The position numbers were made by a program, and so were the translations under genes. Source: Cytophagaceae bacterium (GTDB lineage Bacteria; Bacteroidota; Bacteroidia; Cytophagales; Cytophagaceae). Taken from it: DNA of 56,144 nt. The stretch lies in NCBI GenBank assembly GCA_029237685.1, contig JAQZBV010000030.1:1-56144 (forward strand). The letters run 5' to 3'. The notes beneath the pieces are model-generated. The model was given only the letters and a program-made list of their open reading frames with translations, was not told where the DNA came from and did not search any database. Each line of letters begins with the position of its first letter. The stretch's first letter is position 1. Shown here in pieces: positions 7,501 through 15,460 of this stretch.

Positions 7501-7860
7501 TTATTTGCCATTCATTGCATCCAGGTATATTTTGTACCCCTCCAATTCAGATTCTTTTACCGCTTCTACTTTTATGATTATCGGTTTATCCGCTAGAAAA
7601 CCTTGTCTGTCAAGTGGGATGTGGCCAATCATAAAGTTTAAGGTGTCAGAACTGATATCGTTAGGTTTTGAAGCATAGATTTCTTTGTAGGGACGAAGAT
7701 GAACAGCGTCATAATCGAGTGCTAAAATTTTGGAGACCATATAAGTACCGTCTTCATTTTCTAATAGATATAATCCACCAACTTGTAACTCATTATTTTG
7801 ATTTGTACAAGCATTAAAGAAGAGTGCAATGATGGCTATAATAGATGGTAATTTTTTCAT
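7501..7860 (-). CDS. Hypothetical lipoprotein
   Basis: 119 residues. MKKLPSIIAIIALFFNACTN is a lipoprotein signal with Cys18 as the lipidation site. The mature part (YLLENEDGTYMVSKILALDY) starts like a small SH3-like or barrel domain of immunity-type lipoproteins, but no firm family match is claimed. It lies immediately upstream of the MORN lipoprotein gene and is probably co-transcribed with it. Confidence 0.6.
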   Translation of the reverse strand: MKKLPSIIAIIALFFNACTNQNNELQVGGLYLLENEDGTYMVSKILALDYDAVHLRPYKEIYASKPNDISSDTLNFMIGHIPLDRQGFLADKPIIIKVEAVKESELEGYKIYLDAMNGK

Positions 7861-7879
7861 GATTATCAGTTTATATGTT

Positions 7880-7930
7880 CAATTAAAAGTCACAAGTCTC
7901 GCTTCGCTTAGATTTGCGACAGGTGAGAGA
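7880..7930. repeat. Family-2 hairpin repeat, copy 2
   Basis: TCAATTAAAAGTCACAAG then TCTCGCTTCGCTTAG and GCGACAGGTGAGAG. It fills the gap between the 119-residue lipoprotein gene and the 95-residue membrane protein gene. Confidence 0.75.
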
Positions 7931-7937
7931 AATGATT

Positions 7938-8225
7938 TCAAAGATCGTATGTGAAATGGGTGAGGAGAATAACACTAATAACGATTACGTAAAAAAGAGC
8001 AGTTAATTTGTTAATTGTTTTTGATAGTTTTTTTAGGTGATAATTATCACCATTGTAAATAGCCGGCAACCATATCATAATACTACAACACATTAGTAAG
8101 AAATAGATGGATGATATGCTATGACGAACTCCTATTTTAATAGAAAAGTATGTAAATACTTTAGAGGCTTTTATCAGCATTATTATAGCGCCTAATATAG
8201 AAAGACAAATAATTAAAACTGCCAT
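7938..8225 (-). CDS. Small hypothetical membrane protein
   Basis: 95 residues from the ATG at 8225 (MAVLIICLSILGAIIMLIKA). The frame opens earlier, at 8279, but those codons lie in the adjoining repeat element, so the inner start is chosen. Three hydrophobic segments are visible (about 2-20, 32-54 and 72-92). There are no recognisable motifs. The gene lies between a family-2 repeat and a MITE-like element and may be part of the mobile or accessory content. Confidence 0.5.
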   Translation of the reverse strand: MAVLIICLSILGAIIMLIKASKVFTYFSIKIGVRHSISSIYFLLMCCSIMIWLPAIYNGDNYHLKKLSKTINKLTALFYVIVISVILLTHFTYDL

Positions 8226-8270
8226 AGTATATGTTTTGTAAATTAGCTTGTTTGGATTTATTTTAATCAG

Positions 8271-8405
8271 CTGGCGCATTTGCTTGTGCTTATTGTGTCT
8301 TAGCGTATTTGCGCGAGCTTCATAGTTAACAACACCGTTGTGTTATTACATCCCCGAGCTGCAAGCTCTATATTGTTTTAAGGCACAAGTAAATACTTGC
8401 GCCAG
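8271..8405. mobile_element. MITE-like element, copy 3 (both ends present)
   Basis: Starts CTGGCGCATTTGCTTGTGC and ends GGCACAAGTAAATACTTGCGC-CAG. The two ends are inverted repeats and the interior (TAGTTAACAACACCG, ATCCCCGAGCTGCAAGC) matches copies 1 and 2. At 8425-8476 a decayed CGGGACGCTC unit related to the 51-bp repeats follows. Confidence 0.65.
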
Positions 8406-8489
8406 CGAGGGTATAATTTAGACTGTAAAAGTAAAGACGGGACGCTCTATGTCATGTCGGGCAAAAGCGGGACGCTCGCGCAACGTGGT

Positions 8490-9926
8490 TTATGTATTAT
8501 TATATTCTTTCTTAATATCGGATAGAATACTATATGCTCTTCTATGCCCTAGATAGTCTGCTCGTTCTAAATAATCTAAAGCTTCTTTAATATCAGCTTC
8601 CGCATTTATAAGTTCTACCCCAAGATTAAAAGCAGTACTTGGATCGTTTGGATCAAGCTTATAAGCTTGCTTTAATGCTATTACAGCCTCCTTATGACGT
8701 TTTAAAGCAGTTAGAGCACATGCTTTTTGATACCATGTAACTGCTATATCAGGGCATTTTATTGTCAATTTTGTAAAACATTCTAAAGCTTTTTTATGTT
8801 CTTGAGCATATCCATGCGCAGTTCCTTTTAGATCTAATAGTAAAGTTGAGTCCGGATTAGTTTTTAAGTTTTCATCAATTTGATATAAAACATCGCCATA
8901 TTTCTCTTCTCTAATAAGCCGTTCCATCTTATTAGAAAATTCTTTTTCAGTCAGTTTTTGTGTATTAAAATTTACTTCTTTAATTATGGTTGGACTTATT
9001 TTGGGATTGCTAATTGGTGTTTCAAGAGCAACAATTTCTAGTTCATTAGTACCACGTTTTTTACGAATTTTATATAAATGTACAGGATATGAAATATTTT
9101 CTTCTGTAATTTTGATATAGTGGTTTTGTCTTTCCTCACTGCATTTTAAACCAAAAATAATTTCTGTTATAGGTCCTGGCCAATCAAATAATCCTGAATA
9201 TGGTTCTACATATCGCCATTCTTCCTCATAAACCCAACATGTATGCTTAGTTGTAATTGCCTTTTGAAAGGTTTTATCTGAAAATGCTATTTTGTAGCTT
9301 GAAGCATATAATGATCCTTTTTCATCCATGCTAAAAGCCATACTAACATTAAATCCATTATCACTCATTTCAGGAAGCTTATCGGAATAGATAACTGGCA
9401 AAAAGTGTTCTGAGTTAGAAAACTTAGAGTCTTCTGTTTTTTTAAATCCTAAACAAATACCTGAATGTTCACCAGCATAATGAGCCCACATTAGAGGGTG
9501 TATTGGATTAGTTGATAAACTGAAAATCCCAACACTTAATAATTGACTATCAATTTCTGAAAACATTTTTCGACTATTTGCTGGAGGGTGTCCTGTAAGT
9601 TTTGTCATTACTTTTTCACGATATGCACAAGCCTCGTCTGTATTTCCAAAACTTTTAATCTTTGTTAACATTTGTTTTGTTTCCATGAATGGTAATCCGA
9701 AAAAACTTTCTTTATTATCAATAGTTTTTTTCGCTGCCATAATAAACCCTAATAATCCGGCTTGTTCTAGCTCTTTGACTTTTTCTTCAATCCATTCATT
9801 CCCGATTTCTTGTAATGAACATTCAAATGGATCATTTAATCCACTAGCAGTTGAAAGATAAACTTTTCCAGCAGTTAAAATATTTTCAGTGTTTTTTGAA
9901 TCAGTTCTGTATTTATAAAATATCAT
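8490..9926 (-). CDS. DUF2971 protein with C-terminal TPR repeats
   Basis: 478 residues. The N-terminal two thirds match DUF2971: FYKYR at the start, YLSTASGLNDPFEC (about 23-36), IFSLSTNPIHPLMWAHYAG near residue 135-153, and the VYEEEWRY motif near 232-239. Residues about 330-478 are tetratricopeptide repeats (DSTLLLDLKGTAHGYAQEHK, then AVTWYQKACALTALKRHKEA). DUF2971 has no settled biochemical role, but it is frequent in accessory islands. The gene is AT-rich compared with the core genes to the right and is flanked by MITE-like and family-2 repeats, so horizontal acquisition and a defence role are plausible inferences. Confidence 0.8.
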   Translation of the reverse strand: MIFYKYRTDSKNTENILTAGKVYLSTASGLNDPFECSLQEIGNEWIEEKVKELEQAGLLGFIMAAKKTIDNKESFFGLPFMETKQMLTKIKSFGNTDEACAYREKVMTKLTGHPPANSRKMFSEIDSQLLSVGIFSLSTNPIHPLMWAHYAGEHSGICLGFKKTEDSKFSNSEHFLPVIYSDKLPEMSDNGFNVSMAFSMDEKGSLYASSYKIAFSDKTFQKAITTKHTCWVYEEEWRYVEPYSGLFDWPGPITEIIFGLKCSEERQNHYIKITEENISYPVHLYKIRKKRGTNELEIVALETPISNPKISPTIIKEVNFNTQKLTEKEFSNKMERLIREEKYGDVLYQIDENLKTNPDSTLLLDLKGTAHGYAQEHKKALECFTKLTIKCPDIAVTWYQKACALTALKRHKEAVIALKQAYKLDPNDPSTAFNLGVELINAEADIKEALDYLERADYLGHRRAYSILSDIKKEYNNT

Positions 9927-10030
9927 AATATTATATTGGTTAATTGTCTTTAAAAATGGTACTACTTCTAGCTGACTTACGTTAGGAGGGAATAATCATT
10001 TTTTAAAATAAGTAGTACCGATAAGTACCG

Positions 10031-10108
10031 TGCAAATCTGAATACTTGCTTCTTTCATTACGAAGTCACAAGTCTCGCTTCGCTAATACTTACGACAGGT
10101 GGGGGATA
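10031..10108. repeat. Family-2 hairpin repeat, copy 3, overlapping a gene end
   Basis: GCAAATCTGAATACTTGC, then GAAGTCACAAGTCTCGCTT and TACGACAGGTGGGGG. The stop codon and last residues (PHLS) of the next minus-strand gene lie inside the repeat. Confidence 0.8.
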
Positions 10109-10848
10109 GACATTTCAGTTAAGATAAATTTATTCATCTTAGCAATGAAATCTAGTTGAGCGCTTGCAACCTTATGGAACAACTGAAATGATTCTTCTGA
10201 AGAGGCTTCTTTTGCCTTATTTAAATGAGCTATCAAATTTGCCGCGCTAAAGAATATTAATTTATGAGCTTCTAAGAGAATATTGCCAGGTTCAAATAAA
10301 TCATTAAACAAATGAGATGTGTTTTCTTTAAATAAAACTACATTAGTTCTTATTTCATTTAGTTTAGCTATACGATCTTCCACCGTATCTTCTGCATTAA
10401 ACTGTGGCATCTGACTTCTATACCTATCTACGGCTCTGTCGCGCATTTTAGTTAAAGTAATCATCTTTTGAGTGTCAATCATTGATTGATTTCTTTTATC
10501 TTCTAATGCCGAAATCTCAGCTTGTTTTTCTTTTTCCCTTTCAATTGCAGAAACTTCTCTTTCTACATCTTCCTTAGCTATTCTTTCTGTTCTTTCATGC
10601 TCAATTTTTTGTACTGTATTAGTCAACCAAACAAGTATAACAATGTTCACAACTGCAAGGAGTGGATTAGCTACTCCACCAGCAAAGTCAGCATATTGCC
10701 CCCATTGCTCTGGATCTGTAGACCAACCATATTGAGCGAGATGGTAGAAAAAGAATCCTTGTGGTACACCTATAATTAGAATCAATATTATTGATCCAAT
10801 CCATATGGTTCTATTAGTGATTGCTGGTTTGCTATCTAATTTTTTCAT
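10090..10848 (-). CDS. Membrane/coiled-coil protein resembling phage abortive-infection (putAbiC-like) proteins
   Basis: 252 residues. Two membrane helices (about 14-36 and 52-75) are separated by STDPEQWGQYADFAGGVANP, a motif close to the WG.fgDf.GG.lNP.l motif of putative abortive-infection proteins (PF16872-like). A long charged coiled coil follows (about 78-140; ERTERIAKEDVEREVSAIER), then an alpha-helical C-terminal domain. Activity is unknown. The last residues and stop codon are encoded by a family-2 repeat, so the 3' end has probably been remodelled by that repeat. Its neighbours (DUF2971-TPR, SIR2, HEPN-like) support a defence island. The Abi assignment rests on one motif and on context. 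Confidence 0.6.
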   Translation of the reverse strand: MKKLDSKPAITNRTIWIGSIILILIIGVPQGFFFYHLAQYGWSTDPEQWGQYADFAGGVANPLLAVVNIVILVWLTNTVQKIEHERTERIAKEDVEREVSAIEREKEKQAEISALEDKRNQSMIDTQKMITLTKMRDRAVDRYRSQMPQFNAEDTVEDRIAKLNEIRTNVVLFKENTSHLFNDLFEPGNILLEAHKLIFFSAANLIAHLNKAKEASSEESFQLFHKVASAQLDFIAKMNKFILTEMSIPHLS

Positions 10849-10984
10849 TTTTAGCTAACTCATTTATTGTAAATTTTGTGCGTATTCATATATATATATA
10901 TCTGTGAAAGTCTTGTACGGCTTAATTGGCTGACTTGTGACTTCATTTAACGTAAAGCTTCTACTTTCAGTTATTCATGCACTG

Positions 10985-11106
10985 CGCAAGTCTGAAGACT
11001 TGCTTCTTCAATTAAAAGTCGGAAGTCTCGCTTCGCTAAGACTTCCGACAAGTGAGAGGGTCTCAGCTGTGCCAAGTCTCGCTTTGCTAAGACTTCGGAC
11101 AGTTGG
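10985..11106. repeat. Family-2 hairpin repeats, copies 4 and 5 in tandem
   Basis: Copy 4 (about 10985-11055) is the best preserved: GCAAGTCTGAAGACTTGC hairpin, CAATTAAAAGTCGG, then GTCGGAAGTCT pairing with AGACTTCCGAC. Copy 5 (about 11068-11106) carries only the second hairpin, ending 3 bp before the next gene's stop codon. Confidence 0.85.
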
Positions 11107-11109
11107 GTA

Positions 11110-11703
11110 TTATATATTGCTATACATTCCTCCAAATAGTTCCCTGGCTTGTGGATCAGCTCTAAGTTTTTGTATAAATATATTAAAGTCGTTTTCTATA
11201 TCATATAAAAGTTTCTTTGGGTTAATTTTAATGTCAAGTGTGCTTTGGAACCTTATACTTTCATCAAATGTATTGTTTATAACAATTTTTCCCTGTACCA
11301 TTCCACTATGAAACAACCCGCATCTTGCTTCTTTGTATAAAGTATTTAAGTCACCATCATTAAAGCTATTAGGGTAAATTCTCTTAAGACTAGATATGAA
11401 AAAAGCTCTGCTTTGATTCTTGCTATCTTTCCCGCAGTGATATTGCTCAACGCCTTCTAAATAAGACATGCAAATCATCAATACAATAAATCCGTGGTTT
11501 TTTTTATCGACTATTTTTTTCGCCGGAAGTAAAAACCAATCATTTACTTGCCTTTCATAAATTGTAATTTTGTCATGGATATTTGTAGGATTTAATGATT
11601 TTTTATTTCGCTCATCATAAACTATTGGCTTAAAATTTTCATCTAACCATCCAATAATTTCAGGTGCAATATAGATTGGTTCTTGGCGTAATTTTTTTGA
11701 CAT
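11110..11703 (-). CDS. HEPN-like protein paired with SIR2 gene
   Basis: 197 residues, mostly alpha-helical. Residues 122-134 read LYKEARCGLFHSG, in which Arg127 and His132 form the R-x4-H motif of HEPN ribonucleases; the preceding helices (about 66-90) carry the usual hydrophobic pattern. HEPN domains act as RNases in toxin-antitoxin, abortive-infection and CRISPR effectors. The start ATG at 11703 lies 4 bp after the SIR2 stop codon, so the two genes are translationally coupled or at least co-transcribed. I infer the HEPN assignment from one motif and gene order. A non-nuclease helical partner is the alternative. Confidence 0.6.
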   Translation of the reverse strand: MSKKLRQEPIYIAPEIIGWLDENFKPIVYDERNKKSLNPTNIHDKITIYERQVNDWFLLPAKKIVDKKNHGFIVLMICMSYLEGVEQYHCGKDSKNQSRAFFISSLKRIYPNSFNDGDLNTLYKEARCGLFHSGMVQGKIVINNTFDESIRFQSTLDIKINPKKLLYDIENDFNIFIQKLRADPQARELFGGMYSNI

Positions 11704-11707
11704 GCAG

Positions 11708-12949
11708 TTATTCTAATTCGTTCTTAATTAATTTCGCATTATCACAAGCTTCCATTAATCCGTTGTACCAGATGCTTATTGGTAATTCTTTATTTGGAGA
11801 GAACTCGAAAGTTTTTTTGTCTTTATAATACTTTACTTTTGGAGGAAGTCCTTTAATACCATTACCTAGAATGGCATTACATTTTAAAGTTCCTGCTAAT
11901 CCATTAGCCCAACTATCTCCTCGGTAAAATAGTCCATCAATGTCATCATTTGCATAATCAATTATAACGGCTTTTCTAATTTTAGTATTGTCACTTCGAT
12001 GAAGTGGGAAAATACTATTTAAATGCTTATCTCCAAATCCATAACCTAAAAATAAGAATGCATCTGCATCATAAACTAATTTATCTAGTTTGCCAAAATA
12101 CTGCCTGAAAGGAAGCTTAAGCAGTTGATTTGGCTTATCTAAACCAGTTATAATATTTGAGTTTAAATGAAGAATGCCACTACTAGTGTTATTGGTTCTA
12201 CGCTGGCCTGCTCCTGGACCAAACTTTTTATTTAAATCATTTTGCCAAAAAATATGATGGAAATCAACTCCACTTAATTCTCTTGTATCAAAATGAACTG
12301 AACCATGTAAATGATAACAAAAATTCCATTGATCTTTGTAAAATCTAGATGTGTCAAATTTTCCAGTTTCCTCACTAAAGCCTGTAGATAGATCTGGAAG
12401 GGTTGATAGAATTACATTATCATAATTTAGATTAATAAATCCTAATTCGTAATCTTCCTTTAATGTATCGAATAGGAATTTTAATTTAGTTAACTCGTAA
12501 GATTTAGTTTCGTTAAGTTTTGAACATTTATCTCTAAAATGCTTAAGTAAATCATCAATTAAGGATCCTGTTAAATATTGGAAATCCATCCCGTTGGCTA
12601 GTCTTCTATTCTTATAAGAGATAACTTCTGGAAATGTTTTAAAATCTATAAAAGAATTGAGAGGATGATTCTCACTCCAACTGTTGTCTTCTGAAATAGA
12701 AGCAATATTTTGAATAGTAAACAGTATTTGTTCGAAATTTGGAATTTCATATATACCGTTACGCGATTTTTCCCTAAGTCGGTTAGTAACTTTTGCTTTA
12801 ACCCAAGTGTAAATATTTTCTCGTTCGGCATTAGCTAATGGTAAATATTCACTGCCCCATTTAGAGAATAATGTATCTATTTGTGACACGGATGGCATAC
12901 CAAAATCAAGGGATGCACCAGCACCAACAATTATTAAAAGTTTTTTCAT
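11708..12949 (-). CDS. SIR2-family NAD-binding protein, probable defence NADase
   Basis: 413 residues. The NAD-binding loop IIVGAGASLDFGMPS (GAGAS at 9-13), LNYDN (174-178, equivalent to the xNxD of sirtuins), HLHGS (213-217; His215 is the likely catalytic His) and LGYGFGDKH (301-309) place it in the SIR2-like family found in prokaryotic defence (ThsA/DSR/Avs-type NADases) rather than in deacetylases: the zinc-finger cysteines of sirtuins are absent. It is the first gene of a two-gene unit with the HEPN-like gene. It is AT-rich compared with the core genes beginning at 13080. NADase activity is inferred from motifs. Confidence 0.85.
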   Translation of the reverse strand: MKKLLIIVGAGASLDFGMPSVSQIDTLFSKWGSEYLPLANAERENIYTWVKAKVTNRLREKSRNGIYEIPNFEQILFTIQNIASISEDNSWSENHPLNSFIDFKTFPEVISYKNRRLANGMDFQYLTGSLIDDLLKHFRDKCSKLNETKSYELTKLKFLFDTLKEDYELGFINLNYDNVILSTLPDLSTGFSEETGKFDTSRFYKDQWNFCYHLHGSVHFDTRELSGVDFHHIFWQNDLNKKFGPGAGQRRTNNTSSGILHLNSNIITGLDKPNQLLKLPFRQYFGKLDKLVYDADAFLFLGYGFGDKHLNSIFPLHRSDNTKIRKAVIIDYANDDIDGLFYRGDSWANGLAGTLKCNAILGNGIKGLPPKVKYYKDKKTFEFSPNKELPISIWYNGLMEACDNAKLIKNELE

Positions 12950-13021
12950 TCAAAGTTCTAATTGTAACTAATAATACAAAAAATCCCCCAACCCTCTAAT
13001 ACCCAATACCAAGTATAAAAA

Positions 13022-13056
13022 CAAAAAAAGCCCTCTCGTCTCCGAAAGGGCCTTTG
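13022..13056 (-). terminator. Terminator of the gapN-like gene
   Basis: On the minus strand GGCCCTTTC and GAGAGGGC-type arms form a hairpin with one mismatch, followed by seven T, 24 bp past the stop codon. Confidence 0.75.
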
Positions 13057-13079
13057 TATGGATCTCGTATTTTAAACAA

Positions 13080-14702
13080 TTAGAAAATAAAATCCGTCGT
13101 CAGGAAATTGCTGCGGTGATCCTTTACAATTTCATTCAACAACTTTTTATTCGTGTCGTTCATTTTGGTAGCAACCAAAGAACGGATAGAGAAGGAACGC
13201 AAAGCATCGTGAACAGATAACGTACCTTCCGCGCTGTCTTTACGACCTGTGAACGGGAATACATCCGGTCCGCGTTGGCATTGGCTGTTGATATTTACAC
13301 GGCTTACCAGGTTCACCAAAGGATCAATCAAACGGGAAACTTCCGTCACATTGTTAGAGAAGATACTCACTTGCTGACCGTGTGGAGACTCGATCAAATA
13401 GTCGATTGTTTCTTCTACGTTTTTGAAAGGCACCACAGGAATCACCGGACCGAATTGTTCTTCGCGGTACAGTTTCATCTTGCTGTTCACCGGGTAGACC
13501 ACCGCAGGGAAGACAAACGAACCAACGGTTGTTCCGCCGTTTTCATTCACCACCTTCGCGCCGTGTGCCGCCGCATCGTCCAATACAGCTTTGATGTAAT
13601 CCGGTTTGCCCGGTTCAGCTACTGGCGTAATAGACACTCCTTTTGTCCAAGGCATACCCAAAGTCAATTTCGCGATGGCATCGCTCAATTGCGTATTGAA
13701 TTCCTTCGCAATGCTTTCGTGCACGAAGATGATCTTCAACGCCGTGCAACGCTGACCGTTGAACGACAGTGCACCCAATATGATTTCACCCACTGCCAGT
13801 TTGATGTCCGCGTGCTGCGTCACGATGGCCGCGTTCTTCGCGTCCAAACTCAACACCGCGCGCAAACGGTTCAGTTTTGGGTGATTTTTCTTTAAGTCAT
13901 TCGCTACTTTACTGCTGCCGATGAAAGCCAAGACATTGATCTTACCGCTTTGCATCAAACCCGGAACTACCGTTGCGCCACGACCATAGATCGTATTGAC
14001 AACCCCCTTAGGGAAACATTCCTGGAAAGCCTTCAGCAAAGGATAGTGAACCAGCGTACCGTGTTTCGGCGCTTTGAACAATAAAGTATTGCCCATGATG
14101 ATTGCAGGGATCAACGTCGTGAAGGTTTCGTTCAAGGGGTAGTTGAAAGGACCCATGCACAAGACTACACCCAAAGGCGAACGACGAACTTGCGCCACCA
14201 CACCTTCCGCGATTTCAAAACGGGAAGATTGACGGTCGATGTCTTTCAACGCATCGATGGTATTGTTGATGTATTCGACCGTACGGTCAAATTCTTTAGC
14301 GGCATCTGCCTGAGACTTACCGATTTCCCACATGATCAATTTGATTACCACCTCACGTTGCTCAGCCATCTTCAAAACGAAGTTGTGCATGCACTTGATG
14401 CGGCTTTCCACCGTCATGGTCGGCCATTCGCCACGACCGTTGTCGTAGGCCTTAATGGCAGCGTCTAAGGCTTCGTTGGCTTCTTTATCTGTACCAATTG
14501 GGTAAGACCCAATCAGCTTACGTTTTAGTCCTTCCGGAGTGGAGATAAGAATAGGAGAGAACACTTCGCTCACTTCTCCTGTCCATTTCTTTAGTTCGCC
14601 ATTGCTCAGGTATTCTTTCTGATGGAGCGGCTCAATTCTGAATTCTGCCGGTATTTCACTCTCTTTTACAAACAAAGAGTTGATCTGATCTTGAAAACTC
14701 AT
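13080..14702 (-). CDS. gapN: GapN-like NADP-dependent glyceraldehyde-3-phosphate dehydrogenase (ALDH superfamily)
   Basis: 540 residues, slightly longer than the ~475-500 usual for GapN. The cofactor/substrate motif GPFNYPLNE (184-192), the nucleophile Cys319 in FNGQRCTALK, and EEQFGPVIPVVPFKNVEE place it in the aldehyde dehydrogenase superfamily nearest the non-phosphorylating GAPDHs. The general-base Glu of the ELGGK motif is not conserved: the segment reads LSLDAKNAAIV (284-294), with Ser where the Glu is expected. Some GapN-like clades share this, so the reaction is likely but not certain. The gene is monocistronic with its own terminator. No adjacent glycolytic gene is present. Confidence 0.8.
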   Translation of the reverse strand: MSFQDQINSLFVKESEIPAEFRIEPLHQKEYLSNGELKKWTGEVSEVFSPILISTPEGLKRKLIGSYPIGTDKEANEALDAAIKAYDNGRGEWPTMTVESRIKCMHNFVLKMAEQREVVIKLIMWEIGKSQADAAKEFDRTVEYINNTIDALKDIDRQSSRFEIAEGVVAQVRRSPLGVVLCMGPFNYPLNETFTTLIPAIIMGNTLLFKAPKHGTLVHYPLLKAFQECFPKGVVNTIYGRGATVVPGLMQSGKINVLAFIGSSKVANDLKKNHPKLNRLRAVLSLDAKNAAIVTQHADIKLAVGEIILGALSFNGQRCTALKIIFVHESIAKEFNTQLSDAIAKLTLGMPWTKGVSITPVAEPGKPDYIKAVLDDAAAHGAKVVNENGGTTVGSFVFPAVVYPVNSKMKLYREEQFGPVIPVVPFKNVEETIDYLIESPHGQQVSIFSNNVTEVSRLIDPLVNLVSRVNINSQCQRGPDVFPFTGRKDSAEGTLSVHDALRSFSIRSLVATKMNDTNKKLLNEIVKDHRSNFLTTDFIF

Positions 14703-15460
14703 TTAGCGGTTCTATGTTAATTTAGGGTTTCGAATTAACACAATTATTTTAACACTCGTTCGCCTATCATTTTTTTTTATGAAAAATAGTCGGCGAATAG
14801 ATGCAATAGGCAGGTGCCTATTCCGTGTTGGACTTTATATCCGCAAAGAAATAGATGCCTAATCAATAAGGGGTTAAACGAATACTGACTTGTATTTAAA
14901 GTAAACGGTGAATTGTTGCTTAAGCGAAATTTCAGGCAGTTCCTTTACTTTTAAATATCATTGCTTCGTAAGGCTTGGCGATAAAAAAGAAAACATTCAT
15001 TGGTACTAATCCAATGAATGTTTTGATTATTTCATCTTCACTTTTCAAACAGTCTAGCCCCTAAATCCCCTGAAGGGGACTTTACTGTCTACTAAATAAA
15101 AAAAACTCATCGCCAGTATAGACGATGAGCCTCTTCGTATAGCAATGAACAAAAGTCCCCTTCAGGGGATTTAGGGGCTAGACTGTATTGAGTAAAGCGA
15201 CTTTAGTTCACAATAAAAAAACTCATCGCCAGTATAGACGATGAGCCTCTTCGTATAGCAATGAACAAAGTCCCCTTCAGGGGATTTAGGGGCCAGACTG
15301 TATTGACTAAAGCGACTTTAGTTCACAATAAAAAAAGCTCATCGCATGTATACACGATGAGCCTCTTTATATAGTAATGAAGAAATTCCCCTTTAGGGGT
15401 TAGGGGCCAGACAGATCGAATAAACCTGACCTCAGTTTTCAGTTCTCCGTTCTCAGTTTT
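14703..15460. other. 758-bp gene-free region between gapN and fabF
   Basis: The gapN-proximal 300 bp shows no clear structure and must hold the gapN promoter; a hairpin ACATTCATTGG..CCAATGAATGT lies at 14993-15020. From 15050 on it is filled with the tandem repeat cassette described separately. The last 35 bp (about 15426-15460) are CTCAGTTTTCAG-type words reaching the fabF stop codon. Confidence 0.7.
15050..15412. repeat. Three tandem 116-bp units of a nested palindromic repeat
   Basis: A CTCATCG..CGATGAG hairpin starts at 15106, 15222 and 15338, an exact 116-bp period. Each is followed by a GTCCCCTTCAGGGGATTTAG arm (15151, 15267, 15384). A single inverted arm, CCCCTAAATCCCCTGAAGGG (15058-15077), opens the array, so the first unit forms a nested palindrome. 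The third unit is diverged. The same arms and hairpin occur at 17371-17509. Confidence 0.9.

Noticed and set aside
6274-8225. Toxin-antitoxin module among the small proteins
   Set aside because: MORN-repeat lipoproteins are often labelled YwqK antitoxins, but no toxin partner or motif is seen.
13275-13895. 206-residue plus-strand frame opposite gapN
   Set aside because: Antisense shadow of a well-conserved enzyme; no start context or family.
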